NCBI GenBank assembly: GCA_024223125.1
Contig: JAAEOP010001316.1
Span: 1 to 14,425, forward strand
Length of the DNA stretch: 14,425 bases
Reading direction: 5' to 3'
From: Chloroflexota bacterium
Lineage (GTDB): Bacteria > Chloroflexota > Anaerolineae > Promineifilales > Promineifilaceae
Each line of letters begins with the position of its first letter. Position 1 is the stretch's first letter. Position numbers and translations under genes: made by a program. The notes beneath the pieces were generated by a model, which saw only the letters and a program-made list of their open reading frames with translations, was not told where the DNA came from and did no database searches. Below are positions 6,097 through 14,425 of this stretch, piece after piece.

Positions 6097-8115
6097 ATGA
6101 AAAAACGAAGACAACGCAAAAAATCAACGTTCAGATCCAAACGGCCGTCGCACAAAATCCGGGATGCTATTGAAGAGGCAATGGAACTGCACGAGGAAGG
6201 CAACTCTGGAGAAGCGCAGGCTATCCTGATTGATCTGGTTAACCGCCATCCACGCAGCAAACCGGCACTTTATACCTTGCTAGAAGTGTGTAATAACCAA
6301 CAAGATTGGGCAACGTTTGCCCGCTACGGAGAACAAATGCTGGTTCTGGAACGAGGCCCGGCGCGAGCCGATTCGCTCAACAATCTTATCGTTGCTTACA
6401 CCAACCTCATATTTCCGGCCCTGGCCTGGCAAAGAGGCCGGGAACTGGTGAGCCAATATCCAGATTACCCCGATATTGAGAAGATAAAAGCATTGATCGT
6501 AGACTTTAGACAACTCCTGCTTGAAAATGGGGAGGTATTGTTTGCGGAGACAACGGCCGTATCCCTTTCCCCAGAGGAACAACTTGACGTCATGGTAACC
6601 CATGATCGCATCCGCCTTTATACCGAGTCTGGACAAGCAAAAAAAGGAATTGAAACGGCCGAGACCCTGCTAAAAAAAGTGCCCGACTTCATCCCCGCCT
6701 TAAACAATCTTAGCCTGTCCCATTTTGTGGATGGCGACACCGGGCAGGCCATTGAAACAGCTCAACAAGTGCTAGACCAACAGCCCAACAACTTCTATGC
6801 TTTGTCAAATATAATCCGCTATCAATTTCTCAGCGCCCAATTTGACACGGCTCAACAATCGGCCGCGCGTCTCAAACAAATAAACAATGACAACCCTGAT
6901 CTGCGGGTAAAACAGGCCGAAGCCTTATCCTTCCTGGGGGATGATGAGGGTGTTCGTCAGGCATACTTGCTGGCTAAAGAAGAGCATGACGACCTGCCGC
7001 CACTCCTGTTGCATCTGGCTGCGGCCGCTCATTTCCGCCTGGGCAATGAGAAGAAAGCATGGCAATTGTGGCGACAGATCGAAAAAACACACCCTGGTTT
7101 CAAACTGGCACAGGCCAATCTTGAGGACCAATTTTCGGCTGCCGGGCAGCGAGACGCCCCCTGGTACTGGACATTTCCCTACTGGCTTTCGGCCGATTTC
7201 CACCGGACATTGGAACAGTTCATTTTGAAAATCACCCGCATCACAAACGAACAGACCATTGAAAAGGAAGTCCACGCTCTGCTAGACAAACACCCCTACC
7301 TGCCCCAGCTTTGCCCCCATATTCTGGATCGGGGAGATCGTCATGTACGTGAATTTATCCTCAACTTTATCCGTATGACTAAAACAGTAGAACTTACAAA
7401 CATTCTGTATGATTTTTGCACTAGCGCTATTGGCGCTGATGACTTGCGGTTGGAGGCGTTGCAATTGATTCAAGAAAACCGCCCTGATCTGCTGCCATCA
7501 GACGGAATGGTGCCGATGTGGATCAAGGGAAAACAGAAAGAACTATTCACCATCGGCTTTGAAATCTACGACGAACCGAACCCGCCCCTTGATCTGGACG
7601 AGGAAATTTTGGAAAAGCATGATGATGCGTTTGAGCTTCTGCTGGATGAGGAATATGATGAAGCTGAAATATTGCTGCAAGAAATCATTACTGCTGCGCC
7701 CGACTTTGCGGCCGTTTACAATCATCTGGCAGTTGCCTACGAAAGGCAGGATCGGCGAGAGGAATCTGAGGCATTAATCCTTGAAATTCGGGAACGTTTC
7801 CCAGACTATCTGTTTGGCCGAGTAGCCCAGGCACGCCTATATCTTCGGGAAGACAAAGTAAAAGAAGCCAGAGCGTTGGTGCAGCCACTTCTAAGGCAAG
7901 AACGGCTGCATATCAGTGAGTTTAGGAGTTTGGCTGAAGTGCATATAGAAATTGCGTTGGCCGATGGTTTGCAAGAGGGGGCGCTCTCCTGGTTGAATAT
8001 GTGGGAGCAGATTGATGAAGACAATCCTGATATCGAGATGTGGCGAATGCGTATTGAAGGGCCACAAAAAGTAATGCAAGGTCTTCGCAAATTGTTAGGA
8101 AAATCAATGGAGTAG
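6097..8115 (+). CDS. Tetratricopeptide-repeat protein, function unknown
   Basis: A 672-residue soluble, probably cytosolic protein; I see no signal peptide or membrane segment. It opens with a strongly basic stretch (KKRRQRKKSTFRSKRPSHK, residues 2-20) that could bind nucleic acid or acidic surfaces. TPR-like helix pairs follow: one near 24-60 (ELHEEGNSGEAQAILIDLVN), more at about 165-260 (GQAKKGIETAETLLKKVPDF and GDTGQAIETAQQVLDQQPNN), and a clear C-terminal set at about 508-600 (EEYDEAEILLQEIITAAPDF and onwards). The middle (about 345-490) has no repeat I recognise. ATG 6097 is preferred over GTG 6061 because AGGGAG sits at 6085-6090 and GTG 6061 falls in the candidate -10 box. It is flanked by gaps on both sides and is probably monocistronic. 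A scaffold role is the usual guess for TPR proteins. Confidence 0.85.
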   Translation: MKKRRQRKKSTFRSKRPSHKIRDAIEEAMELHEEGNSGEAQAILIDLVNRHPRSKPALYTLLEVCNNQQDWATFARYGEQMLVLERGPARADSLNNLIVAYTNLIFPALAWQRGRELVSQYPDYPDIEKIKALIVDFRQLLLENGEVLFAETTAVSLSPEEQLDVMVTHDRIRLYTESGQAKKGIETAETLLKKVPDFIPALNNLSLSHFVDGDTGQAIETAQQVLDQQPNNFYALSNIIRYQFLSAQFDTAQQSAARLKQINNDNPDLRVKQAEALSFLGDDEGVRQAYLLAKEEHDDLPPLLLHLAAAAHFRLGNEKKAWQLWRQIEKTHPGFKLAQANLEDQFSAAGQRDAPWYWTFPYWLSADFHRTLEQFILKITRITNEQTIEKEVHALLDKHPYLPQLCPHILDRGDRHVREFILNFIRMTKTVELTNILYDFCTSAIGADDLRLEALQLIQENRPDLLPSDGMVPMWIKGKQKELFTIGFEIYDEPNPPLDLDEEILEKHDDAFELLLDEEYDEAEILLQEIITAAPDFAAVYNHLAVAYERQDRREESEALILEIRERFPDYLFGRVAQARLYLREDKVKEARALVQPLLRQERLHISEFRSLAEVHIEIALADGLQEGALSWLNMWEQIDEDNPDIEMWRMRIEGPQKVMQGLRKLLGKSME

Positions 8116-8175
8116 CAGGTATATCCGACCTCCGAATATGTGTAAACAACGCTCATCATGATGAAAATGTGGGTG

Positions 8176-8217
8176 GTGGCTAGTTATTGGTACAAACCAC
8201 TAACCACCAGCCACTAT
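8176..8217. repeat. CCACTAA heptamer repeat with inverted half between convergent genes
   Basis: CCACTAA (8197-8203), CCACCAG (8204-8210), CCACTAT (8211-8217): three head-to-tail heptamers ending exactly at the tyrosine phenol-lyase stop codon (complement of 8218-8220). GGTGGCTAGT at the left can pair imperfectly with ACTAACCACC. It lies between the convergent TPR and tpl genes and could act as a two-way terminator, though no U-tract is present. Confidence 0.75.
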
Positions 8218-9708
<1,491 letters not shown>

Positions 9709-9710
<2 letters not shown>

Positions 9711-12060
9711 AATAAAGTCCACTACGATTGAGCGCCGTCAAAGCGGCGTCTACAATCGCATTAGCGTCAATTTGATAATGTTGGTAAAGGTCGGCGCGAG
9801 CGCCAGATTGTCCGAACTGGTCTACGCCCAGCGGCACGACCATGGCGCCAAAAACGCCGCCTAACCAGGATAGGGTGTGGGAGGCGCTGTCGCTGATGGT
9901 GATGATGGGCGCGTGCCGCTCATTTTGGGGAATGAGCCAATCAAAAGGCTGGTTGGCGATGGGTAACATTGTCTGCCCTTTGCCCCACGCCATTTGCCGC
10001 CACGCTTCAAAGAGACGGCGGGGGCTGGTCAGGTTCAACACGTTGGCGGGGATGCCTTCCGCTTCTAACACGGTCGCGGCCGCCAACGCTTCCGGAAGCA
10101 TAGCCCCGGAGGTGGCAATGTGTACCAGATATTCTTTGTGCAGGGGGTCAACGGCCGTGCGCCAATCATGCAAGCGGTAGCCCCCGGCAATGACTTGCTG
10201 CCGTAGTTTGGTTTCTCCGATTCGTTGGGCGGCTTGTTGAAACGGCCGTTGCCCAATCGGTTTAGTTGAGAGGCGTAGGTAGGTAGCACGGCCGTTTTCC
10301 ACATCACAACATTGGCGCAAAGCCTCTACCATAATCCAAGCCAATTCCTGGGCGTAGCACGGTTCATAAGTGTGTAAATTAGGTAGTTCTATTCCCACAG
10401 ACGGGGTGATGGTAGATTGGTGCGCCCCCCCTTCCGGCGCTAAGGTAATGCCCGACGGCGTTCCGGCTACAATGAATTTACTGCCCGAATAAAGAGCGTA
10501 GATAAAAGCGTCCAAACCGCGCAGCACAAAGGGATCATACACTGCCCCGATGGGAAGCAGTTGCTGCCCAATCAAATCGTCGGCAATGCCAAACATACCC
10601 AACATCATGAACAAATTCATCTCTGATATACCCAGTTCAATATGTTGCCCGTCTGGTCCCTGCGACCAATTGCTGGGATGGTTGGCTTCTTGCTCATAAT
10701 TGCGTGTTTCCTGTGGGGAAAAGACGCCCATTTTAGCAATCCAACCAGACAGATTGGTGGAAACGGAGACATCGGGCGCGGCCGTAACTAAATGTCTGGT
10801 CACTGCTTCTTCACGAGAAAGGGACATGAGCAAACGGCCGAATGTTTGCTGGGTGCTGACATCTTTGTGGCTGGGAACATTGATTGTGTCTGGCAAGCTG
10901 GCTGGGTCTAGCCGCCGCGGCTGCGGGGGATTGGGGGGATAGAGACGTTGGGCGACGGCCGCACACAATGCGCCCTCTGGTGATTCAGCCGCAAACGCCG
11001 CCCACTCATCCCCGCCCACTGCCAACTGTTGGCGCAAATCGTCAATTTGGCTCTGGTCTAGCAGCATGGAATGGTTGAGCGGATGACCGGCAATGGGTAG
11101 TCCCCACCCTTTGATGGTATAGGCGAAGAGGACAGATGGCCGTTCCGTTTCCGCATCCGCTTCCGCCAGACAAGACAGTAATTCCGCCAGATCATGCCCG
11201 CCCAAATTTTGCAAAATAGCGGGCAGTTCATCATCAGAAATGGGGGACAGCAGGTTGGCGACGGCCTCATGATTTTTGCATAGTAGCCGTCGGATATGTG
11301 CGCCGGGCAGACGGATGGCAGCCTGGTATTGTTCGTTAGGCATCTCGTCAATGCGTTGGCGTAGAAGATGGCCGTTGGGTTGGTTGAAAAGGGTTTGTAG
11401 TTGACGGCCGTATTTCGCTTCCAACACCTGCCAGCCGCTGTCCGCAAACAGCCGTTTCAATTGGGCGGCGCGAATTCCGGGTACAACCCGATCCAGACTT
11501 TGCCGGTTCAAATCCACAATCCAAAGCAGATTGCCCAACTTTGCCAGCGACGGATCTAAAATCGCTTCCCACACATTCCCCTCGTCCAATTCCGCATCCC
11601 CCACCAGGGCGATGAAGCGGCGAGAAAGGAGTTTGTTGAAGTGGGCGGCCGTGTATTGGTTAGCCAATGCGGCAAAGGCGGGAGCGACGGCGCCCAAACC
11701 CACAGAGCCGGTGGAAAAATCAACCTGATCCGGGTCTTTGCTGCGGCTGGGGTATGCTTGCAAACCGTAATAAGCACGTAACTGTGTCAGATAATCACGG
11801 GATAAATTCCCCAGCAAATATTGGATGGCGTGGAAAACGGGGGAGGCGTGCGGCTTCACCGAAACCCGATCCCCAGCCCGTAGATAGTGAAAGTAGAGGG
11901 CAGTCATGAGTGTAACCATGCTGGCCGATGAGGCTTGATGGCCGCCGATTTTGCTGCCTTCCGGGTTGGGGCGCACATGGTTGGCATGGTGGATCATGTT
12001 GACCGCCAGCCAAAGAATGCGCTGTTGAATGTTGTTGAGGGTGGGGATGGTGTGGTTCAT
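9709..12060 (-). CDS. AceE/transketolase-like thiamine-diphosphate enzyme (2-oxoacid dehydrogenase E1 type)
   Basis: A 783-residue ThDP enzyme related to the homodimeric pyruvate dehydrogenase E1 (AceE) and more distantly to transketolase. Seen: H41 in GGHQASSASM, H71 in KPHASP, the ThDP-Mg motif starting GDAELDE (G154-D155) with N185 (VDLNRQSLD), H330 (PLNHSM), the conserved glutamate E480 in ELGISEMN and H547 in EGGAHQS; these match AceE active-site positions in order. AceE is nearly 890 residues, and the missing part is mostly its N-terminal stretch, which in AceE helps dock to E2. No E2 or E3 gene is in the window. ATG 12060 has AAGGA six bases upstream on the minus strand. It lies between lrp and tpl, so pyruvate from tyrosine cleavage is an attractive but unproven substrate. 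Confidence 0.82.
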
Positions 12061-12078
12061 GGGATGTCCTTGTGGGGG

Positions 12079-12105
12079 GATTGGAGATTAGCCCAATCTC
12101 CAATC
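12079..12105. repeat. GATTGGA heptamer hairpin between lrp and the AceE-like gene
   Basis: GATTGGAGATT (12079-12089) and AATCTCCAATC (12095-12105) form a perfect 11-bp stem with a 5-nt loop. It is the same heptamer family as at 896-919 and 2894-2914. In the minus-strand transcript it falls in the 63-nt spacer, just before the ribosome-binding site (12067-12071) of the AceE-like gene. Confidence 0.85.
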
Positions 12106-12123
12106 TCAATAAGTGATAATCAA

Positions 12124-12606
12124 TTACCTGCCAACAGCCATTTTCGTCGTCGTTTTAACTTCGGTTAAGACGAGGCTGGTGTAGATGCGGGCGACGCCGG
12201 ATAGAGGTGTTAGCTGGTTGACGACAAAACGTTCCAGGTCGGCACGATTATGCAAAATGACTTTGAGCAAATAGTCATATTCACCAGTGATGTGATGACA
12301 TTCCAACACTTCGGGCATCGCTTCTACAGCGTTGCGGAACTGCTGAACCTGATCAAGTTGGTGTACCATTAAACTGACTTGTACGAAACAGAGCAGATCA
12401 TACCCAATTTGTTCTCGATCTAGCAGGGCTACGTAGTCGCGCACGAAGCCTTGTTGTTCCAGCCGTCGCAGCCGGGCATGGGTGGCTGGCGGCGATAGGT
12501 TGACTTGCCGGGCCAGTTCTACATTGCTGACACGGCCGTTACACTGCAACACATCTAAAATTGCTTTATCTACATCATCAAGTTCTATTTGTGAAGATTT
12601 TATCAT
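12124..12606 (-). CDS. Lrp/AsnC-family transcriptional regulator
   Basis: A 160-residue feast/famine regulator. N-terminal winged helix-turn-helix (about 8-62): VDKAILDVLQCNGRVSNVELARQ, then recognition helix LSPPATHARLRRLEQQG. C-terminal RAM/ligand-binding domain (about 68-148) with the typical GEYDYLLKV (108-116) and a final LTEVKT strand. These proteins form dimers or octamers that respond to amino acids. ATG 12606 has AAAAGGGGT just upstream on the minus strand. It heads the minus-strand unit lrp - AceE-like - tpl and is divergent from the pseudokinase gene. The intergenic DNA has repeated TTATTCG sites around its own promoter, which suggests autoregulation; tyrosine or another aromatic amino acid as effector is a guess from context. 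Confidence 0.92.
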   Translation of the reverse strand: MIKSSQIELDDVDKAILDVLQCNGRVSNVELARQVNLSPPATHARLRRLEQQGFVRDYVALLDREQIGYDLLCFVQVSLMVHQLDQVQQFRNAVEAMPEVLECHHITGEYDYLLKVILHNRADLERFVVNQLTPLSGVARIYTSLVLTEVKTTTKMAVGR

Positions 12607-12628
12607 CTTTACCCCTTTTTATCAACGA

Positions 12629-12697
12629 TTATTCGGTATATTATCAAATACTACGAATAACACAAAATAAAAATGAAAGTCTGTATCATATTATTCG
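12629..12697. promoter_or_regulatory. Candidate regulator operator: three TTATTCG half-sites
   Basis: TTATTCG at 12629-12635, its inverse CGAATAA at 12654-12660, and TTATTCG again at 12691-12697, followed by the palindrome TTACGTAA (12698-12705). The first two face each other and flank the candidate lrp -10 box; the second abuts the -35. Similarity extends outward: TTATTCGGTAT versus TTATTCGTAGTAT. Lrp-type proteins commonly bind several spaced sites at their own promoter. The binding protein is inferred. Confidence 0.45.
12638..12665 (-). promoter_or_regulatory. Candidate lrp promoter
   Basis: On the minus strand: -35 TTGTGT (complement of 12660-12665), a 16-nt spacer, -10 TAATAT (complement of 12638-12643) preceded by TGA, an extended -10. 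The start point would be near 12631, about 25 nt before ATG 12606. Consensus match only, but well placed. Confidence 0.45.
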
Positions 12698-12784
12698 TTA
12701 CGTAAGTAATGGATACATGTCAGGCAAAAGAATCGAAAGCGGGCGGTGTGGATTGCCAAACAAAGTAAAATTCATTACCAACTA

Positions 12785-12813
12785 TTGGCTAGTTTGCTAC
12801 CTTTTACTATACT
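12785..12813 (+). promoter_or_regulatory. Candidate promoter for the pseudokinase gene
   Basis: TTGGCT (12785-12790), a 17-nt spacer and TATACT (12808-12813), close to the sigma-70 consensus. Transcription from about 12820 favours ATG 12849 over the upstream in-frame ATG 12717. Confidence 0.45.
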
Positions 12814-12848
12814 GGCAATATTCCAACAGACTATATCAGATCTTTTTT

Positions 12849-14425
12849 ATGGAGAGCCGAACAGAACATACAAATTTGGGCATGGTTCATCCTGACGAAA
12901 AGTTAGCTTTACAAATCACGAATATGACGTTGTTTGAGTACCAAATTACAGATAAAGTGTCTCAGACACCTTATGCCACCTTGTTTCAAGGCTTTTTCCT
13001 GAATCAGGACGGTACATACCCCTGCCTGCTCAAACTTCTGCACTTACAACGTATTGCTCCCGATGATCTGGCCCAAATCAAGTTAACCTACAAAACCTTG
13101 CAACAAATCACAGACGAGACACTCTTACAGGTGGTTTCGGTTGAAGATACGGCCGCTGGGCTGCTGTTAATATTTGAAGATTTTTCAGGTGTACCGCTGG
13201 ATACCATTCAGGCAACTTCACCCCTCCCCCTTGACCAATTTTTTCAGATTGCCATTCCGATAACAAAAGGGATCACTACGTTACACGCCCATCATCTGAC
13301 ACACACAAATATCAAACCCGGCAATATTTTGCTTGATGTTGGTACGGGGCGTATCAAGTTGTGGAATGTGGGGATGCTGCCTTTTTTGGGCAAGGAAATA
13401 TTTTGGCAAGATGAACTGATTTTACAAGACACACTCCCGTATATTTCCCCGGAACAGTCTGGACGGATAAGTTATGAGCCAGATTATCGCACCGACTTTT
13501 ACTCTTTAGGAATTACGTTTTACCAATTATTGACCGGGAAACTTCCGTTTTTTAGTGATGATCCTTTGGATTTGATACATAGTCATTTAGCCCGGCAGCC
13601 GCTTCCTCTTGTTGAACATCGCCCAGAAATGTTTACGACCGTATCTGACATTGTGATGAAACTGCTGGACAAAGAACCGGATGCCCGTTATCAAAGTGGG
13701 CGGGGATTGGTTCATGATTTAACTGTCTGCCAGCGTCAATTAGCTGAAACGGGCATAATCACTCCCTTTACAATGGCCACACGGGACGAATCAGACCGTT
13801 TTTTGATGCCGAAAAAGCTGTACGGCCGTGACACAGAACTTAGCCAACTACAAGCCACTTTTGGTGAGGTAAGCGAGGGGGCAACGAGAGTCATGTTTGT
13901 TGCCGGATCGGCTGGTGTCGGCAAGTCGGTTTTGATTCAAGCTTTACAAAAGACGGTCATTCAGCAACAGGGCTTTTTCCTTAGCGGCAAATTTGACCCA
14001 ATTAACCGTACTCGACCTTACAGCGGCATCATCCAGGCTATTCGGGCGCTTGTGCGCTGTTTGTTAGGCGAAAGTGATTCACACATCCAGCAATGGCAGG
14101 AAAAATTACAAACAGCGTTGGGGCAGAAAGGACAGTTGCTAATAAATATTGTGCCAGAAGTGGAACAGATCATTGGGCCACAGCTACCGGTTACCAGTTC
14201 CACTTATGGTGAAACACAAAACCAAATCCAGTTGGCTTTTCTACAATTAATTCGTGTGTTTGCTCAAAAGGAACGGCCGTTAATCTTATTTGTTGATGAT
14301 TTGCATTGGGCTGATAACGCCAGCATCCAATTACTGAAGCAATTGATAGACCTTCCCCAAACTGGCGCCCTGTTTCTTATTGGCGCTTATCGTGATGATG
14401 AAATTGAGACCTCTCACCCCACGGC
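12849..14425 (+). CDS. Pseudokinase-AAA ATPase signalling protein, N-terminal part (runs off the window)
   Basis: Open from ATG 12849 to the window end, 525 codons and no stop. Domain 1 (about 26-300) is a serine/threonine-kinase fold: K62 in CLLKLL, catalytic loop HTNIKPGN (152-159), WNVG (172-175) in the DFG place, YISPEQ, and RTDFYSLGITFYQLLTGKLPF. Catalytic HRD Asp is Asn154, DFG Asp is Asn173 and the Gly-rich loop lacks glycines, so it should be a pseudokinase. Domain 2 (about 335 onward) is an AAA_16-type ATPase: LYGRDTEL, Walker A GSAGVGKS (353-360, K359), Walker B with DDLHWAD (483-489). Cyanobacterial and Chloroflexota relatives continue into a long helical region, GAF and often a histidine kinase, not visible here. 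The frame is open back past ATG 12717, but a good promoter at 12785-12813 supports 12849. ATG 12924 is also possible. No clear ribosome-binding site. Confidence 0.85.
   Translation, partial: MESRTEHTNLGMVHPDEKLALQITNMTLFEYQITDKVSQTPYATLFQGFFLNQDGTYPCLLKLLHLQRIAPDDLAQIKLTYKTLQQITDETLLQVVSVEDTAAGLLLIFEDFSGVPLDTIQATSPLPLDQFFQIAIPITKGITTLHAHHLTHTNIKPGNILLDVGTGRIKLWNVGMLPFLGKEIFWQDELILQDTLPYISPEQSGRISYEPDYRTDFYSLGITFYQLLTGKLPFFSDDPLDLIHSHLARQPLPLVEHRPEMFTTVSDIVMKLLDKEPDARYQSGRGLVHDLTVCQRQLAETGIITPFTMATRDESDRFLMPKKLYGRDTELSQLQATFGEVSEGATRVMFVAGSAGVGKSVLIQALQKTVIQQQGFFLSGKFDPINRTRPYSGIIQAIRALVRCLLGESDSHIQQWQEKLQTALGQKGQLLINIVPEVEQIIGPQLPVTSSTYGETQNQIQLAFLQLIRVFAQKERPLILFVDDLHWADNASIQLLKQLIDLPQTGALFLIGAYRDDEIETSHPT

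Noticed and set aside
8116..8217. Standard intrinsic terminator between TPR gene and tpl
   Set aside because: A hairpin is possible but imperfect and has no U-tract in either direction, so I list only the repeat.
12717..12848. 44-codon N-terminal extension of the pseudokinase from ATG 12717
   Set aside because: The frame is open, but it crosses the best plus-strand promoter, has AT-rich spacer composition, and the encoded segment is not family-like. It cannot be fully excluded.

Overview
The window reads as a piece of a mid-GC bacterial chromosome, most likely a Chloroflexota member (Anaerolineae/Ardenticatenia-like). I infer this from the gene mix: a serine/threonine-kinase-like plus AAA-ATPase signalling protein, and a membrane-anchored Pro/Thr-linker SH3 protein. 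The assignment is not proven, because no rRNA or other marker gene is present.

Layout. (1) 63-5808, plus strand: a compact, probably co-transcribed housekeeping run, prmC - tsaC/sua5 - SH3 membrane protein - GT4 glycosyltransferase - def - gatC - gatA. The tsaC/SH3 and SH3/GT joints are ATGA overlaps. The theme is translation: release-factor methylation, tRNA t6A synthesis, N-terminal deformylation and Glu-tRNA(Gln) amidation. (2) 5809-6096: a gene-free gap with a perfect 15-bp inverted repeat, a possible fragment of a receiver domain on the minus strand, and a plausible promoter. (3) 6097-8115, plus strand: a 672-residue TPR protein of unknown role. (4) 12606 down to 8218, minus strand: an Lrp/AsnC regulator, an AceE/transketolase-like ThDP enzyme and a tyrosine phenol-lyase. 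This looks like a tyrosine/pyruvate catabolic unit under a local Lrp-type regulator. (5) 12849 to the window end, plus strand and divergent from lrp: the N-terminal part of a large pseudokinase-ATPase signalling protein, cut by the window edge.

Two genome-scale patterns overlie the genes. First, the palindromic octamer ACGGCCGT occurs at least 20 times in 14.4 kb (chance expectation about 0.2), in both coding and spacer DNA, much like HIP1 in cyanobacteria. Second, nearly every short spacer holds a different degenerate 7- or 8-nt tandem repeat, usually as a facing inverted pair and often supplying or touching the stop codon of the preceding gene. One such heptamer array sits in frame inside the glycosyltransferase gene. 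These resemble the short tandemly repeated repetitive (STRR) sequences described in filamentous cyanobacteria.

The lrp/pseudokinase intergenic region carries three copies of TTATTCG (one inverted) placed around a good minus-strand promoter, a candidate autoregulatory operator.
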